This document shows positions 25,485-33,896 of a stretch of DNA of 64,000 nucleotides, piece by piece. The notes below the pieces were generated by a model. It was not told the DNA's origin. It searched no databases and was given only the letters and a program-made list of their open reading frames with translations. The translations under genes and the position numbers were made by a program. Source of the DNA: Comamonas sp. (GTDB lineage Bacteria > Pseudomonadota > Gammaproteobacteria > Burkholderiales > Burkholderiaceae_C); NCBI GenBank assembly GCA_021166775.1, contig JAJPEQ010000004.1:1-64000 (forward strand), given 5' to 3'. Numbering within the stretch: position 1 is the stretch's first letter; each line of letters starts with the position of its first letter.

Positions 25485-26144
25485 ATGGCCGAATCCCGCG
25501 CGCATGTTTCCCTCGTTCAACCAGTTCCGCGGCGTCCGCGCGGGCGTCCGCGCAAGAGCGCCGAGCATCCCGACGAAGGCAACCGCCGGCACGAGCTGAT
25601 GGAGCATGCGGCGCGGCTGTTCCTCGTCAAGGGCTATGCGGCGACGACGACGCGCGACATCGCGGCGGCGATGGGCATGCACAGCGGCTCGCCCTTTTAT
25701 TATTTCAAGAGCAAGAGCGCGCTGCTGTACGCCGTGATGCGCGAGGGCATGGAAATGGCGGCGGCGAGCCAGCGGCAGGCGCTGGCCAGGCTCGCGCCCG
25801 AGGCCGATGCGCATGCGCGCCTGCGGGTGCTGGTGCGTCATCACTTCGACATCCTGCTGGGGCCGGCGAGCGGTTTCATTCCGGTGATGCTCTACGAGTG
25901 GCGCTCGCTCACGGCGGCGCAGAAAAAGGGCGTCTCGCAGATCAAGGATGCCTACGAGGCGGCGTGGATGCCCACGCTCGCGCAGCTCTTTGACGCCGGC
26001 TTTCTGCGCGCCGAGCCCGCGGTGGCTCGGCTCTTCATTTTTGGTGCACTGAACTGGTCGGTGCAGTGGTTTCACGCGCGCGGCAGCCATTCGCTCGATG
26101 AACTGACCGACGAGGCGCTGCGCTTGTTTGCGGGGCAGGCATGA
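25485..26144 (+). CDS. TetR-family regulator of the atu-like operon (AtuR-like)
   Basis: This 219-residue TetR protein has an RGRPRKSAE-type basic N-terminus. The helix-turn-helix follows at about residues 35-80 (LMEHAARLFLVKGYAATTTRDIAAAMGMHSG, then FYYFKSKSALLYAVM). The C-terminal domain should bind an acyl-CoA. The gene is the first of an operon whose members match the atu set, which in Pseudomonas is controlled by a TetR protein. The operator-like element just upstream, repeated at two catabolic promoters 29 and 36 kb away, suggests it controls all three. It overlaps the SDR gene by four bases. Confidence 0.88.
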   Translation: MAESRAHVSLVQPVPRRPRGRPRKSAEHPDEGNRRHELMEHAARLFLVKGYAATTTRDIAAAMGMHSGSPFYYFKSKSALLYAVMREGMEMAAASQRQALARLAPEADAHARLRVLVRHHFDILLGPASGFIPVMLYEWRSLTAAQKKGVSQIKDAYEAAWMPTLAQLFDAGFLRAEPAVARLFIFGALNWSVQWFHARGSHSLDELTDEALRLFAGQA

Positions 26145-27046
26145 ACTATCGATCCATCTTTGCGGCCGGGCTGTTTGCCGGCCGCACCGCCATCGTGACC
26201 GGCGGCGGCTCGGGCATAGGGCGCTGCACGGCGCATGAACTGGCGGCGCTGGGCGCGCACGTGGTGCTCGTCGGGCGCAAGCAGGACAAGCTCGAAGCCG
26301 TGCGGCGCGAGATCGAAGCCGACGGCGGACAGGCGAGCTGGCAGGTCTGCGACATCCGCGACGAGGCGCGCGTGCGCGAGGTGGTGGCGGCCGTGGTGGC
26401 CGGGCGCGGGCGCGTCGACCACCTGGTGAACAACGCGGGCGGGCAGTACATGACGCCGCTGGAGGCCATCAGCGCCAAGGGCTGGGAGGCGGTGGTGGCG
26501 AGCAACCTCACGGGCGGCTTTCTCATGGCGCGCGAGTGCTATCTGCAAAGCATGCAGGCGCACGGCGGCGCGGTGGTGAACATCGTCGCCGACATGTGGG
26601 GCTCGATGCCGGGCATGGGCCACAGCGGCGCGGCGCGCGCGGGCATGGTGAGTTTCACCGAGACCGCCGCGCTCGAGTGGGCCAGGAGCGGCGTGCGCGT
26701 GAACGCGGTGGCGCCCGGCTACATCGCCTCCAGCGGCATGGACCACTACCCGCGCGAGGTGGGCGAGCTGCTGCGCACCATGCGCCAGACCGTGCCCGAG
26801 GGGCGCTTCGGCACCGAGGCCGAGGTGTCCGCGGCGATCGCCTTCCTGCTCAGCCCCGCGGCCAGCTTCATCAGCGGCAGCGTGCTGCGCGTCGATGGCG
26901 CGCGCCCGCAGGCGCGCATGGGCTGGGCCTTGCAGTTGCCGAGCGAGGAGGTGCGCCAGCGCGATGCGGTGCGCCCGTTCGACGGCTTTCACCGCGCGGT
27001 CACGCCCCGGCTGTTCGCGGATCAAGAGACGGGAAAACCGGCATGA
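26141..27046 (+). CDS. Short-chain dehydrogenase, trans-2-enoyl-CoA reductase-like (AtuB/AtuG-like)
   Basis: This 301-residue SDR has the cofactor loop VTGGGSGIGRCTAHELAALG and the structural NNAGGQY. Where most SDRs carry the Tyr-x3-Lys pair it reads GMGHSGAARAGMVSF, as in peroxisomal trans-2-enoyl-CoA reductase and the AtuB/AtuG-like proteins. It is thus probably an NADPH-linked reductase acting on enoyl-CoA, or a citronellal/citronellol-type dehydrogenase. It is coupled by four-base overlaps to the genes on both sides, placing it inside the atu-like operon. Confidence 0.85.
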   Translation: MNYRSIFAAGLFAGRTAIVTGGGSGIGRCTAHELAALGAHVVLVGRKQDKLEAVRREIEADGGQASWQVCDIRDEARVREVVAAVVAGRGRVDHLVNNAGGQYMTPLEAISAKGWEAVVASNLTGGFLMARECYLQSMQAHGGAVVNIVADMWGSMPGMGHSGAARAGMVSFTETAALEWARSGVRVNAVAPGYIASSGMDHYPREVGELLRTMRQTVPEGRFGTEAEVSAAIAFLLSPAASFISGSVLRVDGARPQARMGWALQLPSEEVRQRDAVRPFDGFHRAVTPRLFADQETGKPA

Positions 27047-28689
27047 ACCTGCCTTTCGCATCGCGCTGGAACGCCGCCGGCGCCCAGGCGCAGGAGCGGC
27101 GCGCGCACATGCTCGCGCGCATCGGTGCGCTGCGCGCGCTCGAGCAGCGCGCGGCCGACGCCTCGGCCCAGGCGGCGCCGCGCTTTGCCAGGCGCCACCA
27201 GCTGCTGCCGCGCGAGCGCGTGGCGCTGCTCATCGACCCCGGGGCGCCGTGGCTGCCGCTGGCGTCGCTCGCGGGCTACCTGCGCGATACCGACGATGCG
27301 AGCCGCTCGATTCCCGGCGGCAGCGTGGTTGCGGGCATCGGTTTTGTCTCGGGCACGCGCTGCATGGTGGTGGCGAGCGATTCGGGGATCGACGCGGGCG
27401 CGCTCGTGCCCATGGGCCTGTACAAGGTGCTGCGCGTGCAGGAGATCGCGTTGGCCGAGCGCCTGCCCTTCATCCACCTGGTCGAGAGCGCGGGCGCGAA
27501 CCTGGCGAACTACGCGGTCAACACCTTCATCGATGGCGGCAGCCTGTTTCGCAACCTCGCGAGGCTCTCAAGCGCGGGCATTCCGGTGATCACCGTGCAG
27601 CACGGCTCGGGCACCGCGGGCGGGGCCTACATGCCGGGGCTGTCGGACATCGTGATCATGGTCGAGGGCCGCTCGCGCGCCTTTCTCGCCGGCCCGCCCC
27701 TGCTCAAGGCGGCGACCGGCGAGGTGGCGAGCGAGGAGGAGCTGGGCGGCGCGCTGATGCACACCAGCGTCTCGGGTCTGGGCGAATACCTGGCGCAGGG
27801 CGACCGCGAGGCGCTGGGCATCGCGCGGCGGGTGGTGGCGCAGCTTCAATGGTCAAATCGGCCTCAAACGCTTGATGGACAAGCGCAAGCAGCTATCAAG
27901 ACAGCGTATGCCGAGCCGCCTTGGCCGGCCGAGGAGCTGCTCACGCTGATGCCCGCGCACCACCGCGAGCCGGTGGACATGCGCGAGGTGGCGGCGCGCC
28001 TCGTCGACGGCGGCGCGCTGCTCGAATTCAAGAGCGGCTACGGCATGGCGACGGTCTGCGCGCAGGCGGCGATCCACGGCCATGCGGTCGGCCTCATCAC
28101 CAACAACGGGCCGATCGACATCGCGGGCGCGAACAAGGCCACGCATTTCATCCAGTGGATGTGCCAGCTCGGCCACCCCATCGTCTACTTGCAGAACACC
28201 ACCGGCTACATGGTGGGCAAGGACGTGGAGCAGGGCGGCATCATCAAGCACGGCAGCAAGATGATCCAGGCGGTGACCAGCGCCACCGTGCCGCAGCTCA
28301 CCATCCAGTGCGGCGCGAGCTTCGGCGCGGGCAACTACGGCATGTGCGGGCGGGGCTTCGCGCCGCGCTTTCTCTTCACCTGGCCCAGCGCCGTGACCGC
28401 CGTGATGGGCGGCGAGCAGGCGGCGGGCACCATGCGCATCGTGGCCGAGGAGGGCTTGCGGCGCAAAGGCATGGAGCCCGATGCCGCGCGCCTGCAAAAG
28501 CAGTACGACGCCATCGTCGCGATGTTCGAGCGCCAGCAGGATGCCTTCTACACCAGCGGCGGGCTGCTCGACGACGGCGTGATCGACCCGCGCGACACGC
28601 GCGCCGTGCTGGGGTTCTGCCTGGACACCATCGCCGAGGGCGCGGCACGCGCGCTGCGGCCCATGCAGTTCGGCGTGGCGCGGATGTGA
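27043..28689 (+). CDS. atuC: Acyl-CoA carboxylase carboxyltransferase (beta) subunit, geranyl-CoA carboxylase-like
   Basis: This 548-residue carboxyltransferase has two crotonase-fold lobes. The N-lobe shows GSGTAGGAYMPGLSD, FLAGPPLLKAATGEVASEEELGGA and SGLGEYL, which look more like AtuC than methylcrotonyl-CoA carboxylase. The C-lobe shows GANKATHFIQWM, NTTGYMVGKDVEQGGIIKHG and SFGAGNYGMCGRGF. It transfers CO2 from biotin to the gamma carbon of a branched enoyl-CoA. The lobes are joined by a linker (about residues 269-287) encoded by a dispersed repeat read in frame. The alpha subunit is two genes downstream. Another branched or long-chain substrate is possible. Confidence 0.85.
   Translation: MNLPFASRWNAAGAQAQERRAHMLARIGALRALEQRAADASAQAAPRFARRHQLLPRERVALLIDPGAPWLPLASLAGYLRDTDDASRSIPGGSVVAGIGFVSGTRCMVVASDSGIDAGALVPMGLYKVLRVQEIALAERLPFIHLVESAGANLANYAVNTFIDGGSLFRNLARLSSAGIPVITVQHGSGTAGGAYMPGLSDIVIMVEGRSRAFLAGPPLLKAATGEVASEEELGGALMHTSVSGLGEYLAQGDREALGIARRVVAQLQWSNRPQTLDGQAQAAIKTAYAEPPWPAEELLTLMPAHHREPVDMREVAARLVDGGALLEFKSGYGMATVCAQAAIHGHAVGLITNNGPIDIAGANKATHFIQWMCQLGHPIVYLQNTTGYMVGKDVEQGGIIKHGSKMIQAVTSATVPQLTIQCGASFGAGNYGMCGRGFAPRFLFTWPSAVTAVMGGEQAAGTMRIVAEEGLRRKGMEPDAARLQKQYDAIVAMFERQQDAFYTSGGLLDDGVIDPRDTRAVLGFCLDTIAEGAARALRPMQFGVARM
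27850..27902 (+). repeat. Dispersed AGCAGCTATCAA repeat, copy A, read in frame inside atuC
   Basis: This stretch of about 53 bases shares its 3' half (ACAAGCGC then AGCAGCTATCAA) with copies at 35326, 46335 and 53006. It lies in the coding frame between the two lobes of the carboxyltransferase and is read as SNRPQTLDGQAQAAIKT. No stop is created. The repeat is seen directly; insertion history is inferred. Confidence 0.85.
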
Positions 28690-28708
28690 ATCTTTCAGGA
28701 GACCTGTG

Positions 28709-29887
28709 ATGCAACTGACCCCCGAACACGAACAGATCCGCGACACGCTCAAGCGCTACATCGCCGAGCACATCAACCCGCACGTCGACGAGTGGGAGGC
28801 GGCGCAGATGTTCCCCGCGCACGAGGTCTTCAAGGGCCTGGGCGATCTGGGCCTGCTGGGCCTGACCAAGCCGGTCGAGTACGGCGGCATGGGGCTCGAT
28901 TACTCCTACAGCATGCTGATGGCCGAGACCATGGGCCTCGTGAACTGCGGCGCCATCCCCATGGCCGTGGGCGTGCAGACCGACATGTGCACCCCGGCGC
29001 TGGCGCGCTTTGGCAGCGATGAACTGCGGCGCGAGTTCCTGGCCCCGGCGATCGCGGGCGACCAGGTGGGCTGCATCGGCGTTTCCGAGCCCGGCGCGGG
29101 CAGCGACGTCGCGGGCATCACCAGCCGCGCGCGCCGCGACGGCGACGATTACGTGATCAGCGGGCAGAAGATGTGGATCACCAACAGCCTGCAGGCCGAC
29201 TGGATGTGCATGCTGGTGAACACCGGCGAGGGCCCCATGCACAAGAACAAGAGCCTGATCATCGTGCCCATGCGCGATGGCCCGAGCGGCAAGCTGACCA
29301 AGGGCATCGAGGTCGCGCAGAAGATCAGGAAGATCGGCATGCACGCCAGCGACACCGGCCTGATCTACTTCGACGAGGTGCGCGTGCCACGGCGCAACCT
29401 GATCGGCCAGGAGGGCCAGGGCTTCATCTACCAGATGCAGCAGTTCCAGGAAGAGCGCCTGTGGGCCGCGGCCAATGCCATCACCGGGCTGGACGTGGCG
29501 ATCCGCGAGACCATCGAATACGCGCGCCAGCGCCGGATGTTCGGCGCCACGCTGCTGGAGCAGCAGTGGGTGCAGTTCAAGCTGGTGGAGCTGCAGACCG
29601 AGGTGGAGGCGCTGCGCGCGCTCACCTGGTCGGCGGGCGAGCGCTACGTGGCGGGCGAGGACGTGCTGCAGTGGGCCAGCATGGCCAAGCTCAAGGCCGG
29701 GCGGCTCACGCGTGAGGTGGCGGACACCTGTTTGCAGTTCTGGGGCGGCATGGGCTTCACCTGGGACAACCGCGTCTCGCGTCTGTACCGCGACGGGCGC
29801 CTGGGCTCGATCGGCGGCGGCGCCGACGAGGTGATGATGGGCATCATCGCCAAGACCATGGGGATGGCGAAGCGGGCGGGGGCATGA
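28709..29887 (+). CDS. Acyl-CoA dehydrogenase (AtuD-like)
   Basis: This 392-residue dehydrogenase has the family blocks CIGVSEPGAGSDVAGI (near residue 125), ISGQKMWITNSLQADW and WAAANAITGLDVAIRETIEYARQRRMFG. The C-terminal segment SIGGGADEVMMGI lacks the medium-chain type Glu, so the base probably sits earlier, as in isovaleryl-CoA and long-chain enzymes. In atu pathways AtuD oxidises citronellyl-CoA to geranyl-CoA. A second paralogue is at 31950. The ATG at 28709, eight bases after CAGGAG, is preferred to an adjacent GTG. Confidence 0.9.
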   Translation: MQLTPEHEQIRDTLKRYIAEHINPHVDEWEAAQMFPAHEVFKGLGDLGLLGLTKPVEYGGMGLDYSYSMLMAETMGLVNCGAIPMAVGVQTDMCTPALARFGSDELRREFLAPAIAGDQVGCIGVSEPGAGSDVAGITSRARRDGDDYVISGQKMWITNSLQADWMCMLVNTGEGPMHKNKSLIIVPMRDGPSGKLTKGIEVAQKIRKIGMHASDTGLIYFDEVRVPRRNLIGQEGQGFIYQMQQFQEERLWAAANAITGLDVAIRETIEYARQRRMFGATLLEQQWVQFKLVELQTEVEALRALTWSAGERYVAGEDVLQWASMAKLKAGRLTREVADTCLQFWGGMGFTWDNRVSRLYRDGRLGSIGGGADEVMMGIIAKTMGMAKRAGA

Positions 29888-31953
29888 AGAAGATCCTCAT
29901 TGCGAATCGAGGAGAGATCGCGCGCCGGGTGATCGCCACGGCGCAGTGCATGGGCATCGCCACCGTGGCCGTGTATTCCGACGCGGACGCTCAGGCCCCG
30001 CATGTGCGCGAGGCCACGCAGGCGGTGGCGCTGGGCGGCCACACCTCGGCCGAGAGCTATCTGCGCATCGACAAGCTGCTCGCGGCAGCGCGGGCCACGG
30101 GCGCCGATGCGGTGCACCCGGGCTACGGCTTTCTGAGCGAGGACGCAGGTTTTGCGCAGGCCGTGCGGGATGCGGGCCTGACCTGGATCGGCCCGCCGCC
30201 CGAGGCGATCCGCGCGCTCGGCGACAAGGGCGCGGCCAAGCGTCTGGCGGTGCAGCAGGGCGTGCCGGTGCTGCCGGGCTACGCGGGCGAGGATCAATCG
30301 GTCGAACGCTTTGCGCGCGAGGCGCAGGCCATCGGCTACCCGGTGATGGTCAAGGCCGTGGCCGGCGGCGGCGGGCGCGGCATGCGCCTGGTGCGAGGGG
30401 CCGCCGAACTGCCCGCGGCCCTGCAAGCTGCAAGCTCGGAGGCGCTGGCGGGCTTCGGCAACGGCCGCCTCCTGATCGAGCGCGCGGTGATGCGCCCGCG
30501 CCACGTGGAGCTGCAGGTCTTCGCCGACGCGCACGGTCACGTCATCCATCTGGGCGAGCGCGACTGCTCGGTGCAGCGGCGCCACCAGAAGATCATCGAG
30601 GAGTCGCCTTCGCCCGCCGTCTCGCCCGGGCTGCGCGAGCGCATGGGCGAGTGCGCCGCGCGGCTGGCGCGGGGCGCGGGTTATGTGGGCGCGGGCACGG
30701 TGGAGTTTTTGCTCGAAGGCGAGGACTTCTACCTGATGGAGATGAACACGCGGCTGCAGGTCGAGCACCCGGTGACCGAGGCGGTGACGGGGCTGGATCT
30801 GGTGCAGTGGCAGATCCGCGTGGCGCGCGGCGAGGTGCTGCCTTTGATGCAGGAGCAGGTGCACCTGAGCGGCCACGCGATCGAGGTGCGGCTGTGCGCC
30901 GAGGACGAGCGCTACGCACCGCACGCCGGGCGCATCGCGCACTTCGCCGAGCCTGCGGGGGCCGCCCACTTCACGCGTGCGCCGCTGCGCTTCGACCATG
31001 CGATCGCCGCGGGTGGCGAGGTCACGCCGTTCTACGACGCGATGCTCGGCAAGCTCATCGTGCATGCGCCCACGCGCGCCGAGGCCATCGCGCAGCTGGC
31101 CGACGCGCTGGCGCGCACCGAGGTGCTGGGGCTGCCGACCAACCGGGCCTTCCTGATCGAGTGCCTCGGCGATGCGCGCTTTGCCCGTGGCGAGGCGCTG
31201 ATTTCCTTCCTCGATGAGCACGGCGATGCCCTGCGCACATCGCTCCTCGAAAAAGAGCGTGCCGCGCATGACCAGTGGGCGCTTGCGGCCATTTTGCCTC
31301 TGAACCGTGGTCTGGCCTGCGGCTTTGCCGCGCCGCGCCGGCTCGTTTATCGGGGAACGTCCGTGACGCTGCCGGTGCGTGCCGTGGCCGGTGGCTGGCA
31401 GGTGCAGGAAGTCGGTAGTCCGTCGCCCGACCCCTCTGGTGGGAGCGGCTTCAGCCGCGAAGAAGCGCTTTCGCGGCTGAAGCCGCTCCCACAAAGGAAG
31501 GGAGATGTCCAGCCGCCGCGCGCCATCGCCGTGCAGCCGCTCGCGGATGGGAGCCTGCGTTGCATCGAGGGCGGTATTTCCGAGCGCGTGCGCGCCGTGG
31601 CCGTGCCCGGCGGCGAGGGCGGCCAGCGCTGGCACGCGCAGGCGGGCGGTGTGGATTGGTGGTTTGAAGATGCCACCTATCTGCCGCAAGCGGGCGCGGG
31701 TGGCGCGCTGGCAGCCACGGAATTGAAGGCACCCTTCAATGGCCGCGTGGTGCGCGTGGCCGCGCGGCCAGGGCAGCCGCTGGCGGCGGGCGAGGCGGCG
31801 GTGGTGATCGAATCGATGAAGCTGGAGCACGGCCTGTCGCCGCGCGCGGACGTGACAGTGGCCGAGGTGCTGGTCGAAGTGGGCCAGCAGGTCAGCCCTG
31901 GCCAGGCGTTGCTGCGCTTTGCGCCCCCGGCGGCGAAGGAGCAGGCCGCATGA
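29884..31953 (+). CDS. atuF: Biotin carboxylase / biotin carboxyl carrier (alpha) subunit, geranyl-CoA carboxylase-like
   Basis: This 689-residue alpha subunit starts with biotin carboxylase: MKKILIANRGEIARRVI, the ATP-grasp glycine-rich KAVAGGGGRGMRLV near residue 160 and EMNTRLQVEHPVTEAVTG near 290. A middle domain (about 460-600) follows, then a biotinyl domain with IESMKLEHG near 645, where Ser replaces the usual Ala of the AMKM motif. It carboxylates biotin with ATP and bicarbonate and works with the beta subunit at 27043. About 18 residues in the middle domain (GSGFSRE...SRLKPLP) are encoded by an inserted REP pair, so this part is repeat-derived. Confidence 0.9.
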   Translation: MKKILIANRGEIARRVIATAQCMGIATVAVYSDADAQAPHVREATQAVALGGHTSAESYLRIDKLLAAARATGADAVHPGYGFLSEDAGFAQAVRDAGLTWIGPPPEAIRALGDKGAAKRLAVQQGVPVLPGYAGEDQSVERFAREAQAIGYPVMVKAVAGGGGRGMRLVRGAAELPAALQAASSEALAGFGNGRLLIERAVMRPRHVELQVFADAHGHVIHLGERDCSVQRRHQKIIEESPSPAVSPGLRERMGECAARLARGAGYVGAGTVEFLLEGEDFYLMEMNTRLQVEHPVTEAVTGLDLVQWQIRVARGEVLPLMQEQVHLSGHAIEVRLCAEDERYAPHAGRIAHFAEPAGAAHFTRAPLRFDHAIAAGGEVTPFYDAMLGKLIVHAPTRAEAIAQLADALARTEVLGLPTNRAFLIECLGDARFARGEALISFLDEHGDALRTSLLEKERAAHDQWALAAILPLNRGLACGFAAPRRLVYRGTSVTLPVRAVAGGWQVQEVGSPSPDPSGGSGFSREEALSRLKPLPQRKGDVQPPRAIAVQPLADGSLRCIEGGISERVRAVAVPGGEGGQRWHAQAGGVDWWFEDATYLPQAGAGGALAATELKAPFNGRVVRVAARPGQPLAAGEAAVVIESMKLEHGLSPRADVTVAEVLVEVGQQVSPGQALLRFAPPAAKEQAA
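31439..31493. repeat. REP pair read in frame inside atuF
   Basis: A direct unit (31439-31461) and an inverted unit (31470-31493) lie in the reading frame of the alpha subunit and are translated as GSGFSRE and SRLKPLP. The stop-bearing frame of the inverted unit is avoided. This is the only REP pair in the window away from the first 16 kb. Confidence 0.95.
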
Positions 31954-33110
31954 ACTGGAGTGCCGAAGAACTCGCGCAGGCGCGCGCCCAGCTCGTCGAT
32001 GCGGTGACGCGCTTTGCACGCAGCGAGATCGCGCCGCACGCCACCGCATGGGATGCGGCGGGCGAGTTCCCGCGGCTGCTGTACCGCCGCGCGGCCGAGC
32101 TCGGCCTGCTGGGCCTGGGCTACCCCGAGGCGCTGGGCGGCACGCCCGCGCCCCATGCACTGCGCATGCCTGCCTGGCGCGCGCTGTGCCGCCATGGCGC
32201 CTCGGGCGGCGTGCAGGCGAGCCTGTTCTCGCACAACATCGCGCTGCCGCTGGTGGTGGCGTTGGCGAGCGACGAAGTCAAGCGCGAGGTGGTGCCGCCG
32301 GTGCTCGCGGGCGAGCAGATCGCGGCGCTCGCCATCACCGAGCCCGGCGGCGGCTCGGACGTGGCCCAGCTCACCACCACGGCGCGCCGCGACGGCGACG
32401 ACTATGTGATCGACGGCGAAAAGATCTTCATCACCAGCGGCATGCGCGCCGATTGGATCACGCTGGCGGTGCGCACCGACGCCACGCGCAAGGGCGCGGG
32501 CGGCATCAGCCTGATCGTGGTGCCGGGCGATAGCAGCGGAATTTCGCGCACACGGCTCGACAAGATGGGCTGGCTCAGTTCCGACACCGCGCACCTGCGT
32601 TTCGACGGCGTGCGCGTGAGCGCGCGCTACCTGCTGGGCGGCGAGGGCGAGGGCTTCAAGGCCATCATGAGCAATTTCAACGGCGAGCGCCTGGGCCTGG
32701 CGGCCGGGGCCGTGGGTTTTGCCGAGGCCTGCTACGACGAGGCGCTGGCCTGGGCGCGCCAGCGCACGGCGTTCGGCCAGCCGCTCGTCCAGCACCAGGT
32801 GATCCGCCACAAGCTCGTGGACATGCGCCAGCGCATCTGCGCCAGTGCCGCCTGGCTCGAAGCCGTGGCCGCGCGCGCCGACGCGGGCGACACGGGCGCG
32901 GACTGGGTGGCCGAGGTCTGCACGCTCAAGAACCAGGCGACGCAGACGATGCAGTTCTGCGCCGACGCGGGCGTGCAGATCCTGGGCGGCATGGGCTACA
33001 TGCGTGGCACGGTGTGCGAGCGCATCTACCGCGAGGTCAAGGTCGTCACCATCGGCGGCGGCACCGAGGAAATCATGAAGGAACTGGCGGCGCGCCAGTG
33101 GGGTTTTTGA
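31950..33110 (+). CDS. Acyl-CoA dehydrogenase (second AtuD-like paralogue)
   Basis: This 386-residue acyl-CoA dehydrogenase has LAITEPGGGSDVAQLTTTARR near residue 130, IDGEKIFITSGMRADWITLA, an FNGERLGLAAGAVGFAEACYDEAL helix and ILGGMGYMRGTVCERIYREVK. As in its neighbour at 28709, the C-terminal GGGTEEIMKEL lacks the medium-chain type catalytic Glu. Two dehydrogenases in one operon would fit two rounds of oxidation on branched acyl-CoAs of different length. It overlaps atuF by four bases and is followed 12 bases later by a crotonase gene. Confidence 0.9.
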   Translation: MNWSAEELAQARAQLVDAVTRFARSEIAPHATAWDAAGEFPRLLYRRAAELGLLGLGYPEALGGTPAPHALRMPAWRALCRHGASGGVQASLFSHNIALPLVVALASDEVKREVVPPVLAGEQIAALAITEPGGGSDVAQLTTTARRDGDDYVIDGEKIFITSGMRADWITLAVRTDATRKGAGGISLIVVPGDSSGISRTRLDKMGWLSSDTAHLRFDGVRVSARYLLGGEGEGFKAIMSNFNGERLGLAAGAVGFAEACYDEALAWARQRTAFGQPLVQHQVIRHKLVDMRQRICASAAWLEAVAARADAGDTGADWVAEVCTLKNQATQTMQFCADAGVQILGGMGYMRGTVCERIYREVKVVTIGGGTEEIMKELAARQWGF

Positions 33111-33122
33111 CCGGAGGGGGCT

Positions 33123-33896
33123 GTGGCAGACACGGAAGAACTGAGCATCTCGCGCGAGGGCGGCGTGCTGCGCCTGACCATCGCGCGGGAAGCGCGGCGC
33201 AACGCCATGAGCGCCGCCGTCATCGCGGGCTTGACCCGCGAGCTGACGCAGGCGAATGCGGACCGCGGCCTGCGCGCCATCGTGCTCAGCGGCGCGGGCG
33301 ACAAGGCTTTCTGCGCCGGGGCCGACCTGGCCACGGGCAAGTCGTTTCAGTTCGACTACGCCGAGCCGCAACAGGGCTTTGCCAACCTGCTGCGCGCGGC
33401 GCATGCCGTGCACGTGCCCTTGATCGCGCGCGTCAACGGCGCCTGCATGGCGGGCGGCATGGGGCTGCTGGCGATGTGCGACCTGGCGGTGGCCGCGCCC
33501 CATGCGCGCTTTGGCCTGCCCGAAGTCAAGGTGGGGGTGTTCCCCGCGCAGGTGCTCACGGTGCTGCAGGGCCTGATCGGCCGGCGTGCGCTGGCCGAGC
33601 TGTGCATCACGGGCGAGCCGATAGCTGCGCGGCAGGCGCTGGCGATCGGCCTCGTCAACGAGGTCAGCGAGGACCTCGACGGCGCCATCGACAGGCTGCT
33701 CGCGCGCATCGTGGACAAATCGCCCAGCGCGATCCGCCGCGGCCTGTACCTGATGAAGCACCTGGAGGGCCTGCCGTTCGAGCAGTCCATGGCCTTCACC
33801 GAAAGCCAGATCGGACTGATCGCACAGACCGAGGACGCGACCGAGGGGCAGGCGGCGTTCCGTGAAAAACGCGCGCCGAATTGGAGCGGACGATGA
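33123..33896 (+). CDS. Enoyl-CoA hydratase family protein (AtuE-like)
   Basis: This 257-residue crotonase starts at GTG after CGGAGGGGG. FCAGADLATGKSF and VNGACMAGGMGLLAMCDLA form the oxyanion hole. Both catalytic Glu positions are present (FGLPEVKVG and ALAELCITG), so it should be an active hydratase. In atu clusters AtuE hydrates isohexenylglutaconyl-CoA, the carboxylated intermediate. Its position between the carboxylase and AtuA genes supports that role, though a hydratase of related glutaconyl-type CoAs is equally possible. It overlaps the next gene by four bases. Confidence 0.88.
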   Translation: MADTEELSISREGGVLRLTIAREARRNAMSAAVIAGLTRELTQANADRGLRAIVLSGAGDKAFCAGADLATGKSFQFDYAEPQQGFANLLRAAHAVHVPLIARVNGACMAGGMGLLAMCDLAVAAPHARFGLPEVKVGVFPAQVLTVLQGLIGRRALAELCITGEPIAARQALAIGLVNEVSEDLDGAIDRLLARIVDKSPSAIRRGLYLMKHLEGLPFEQSMAFTESQIGLIAQTEDATEGQAAFREKRAPNWSGR

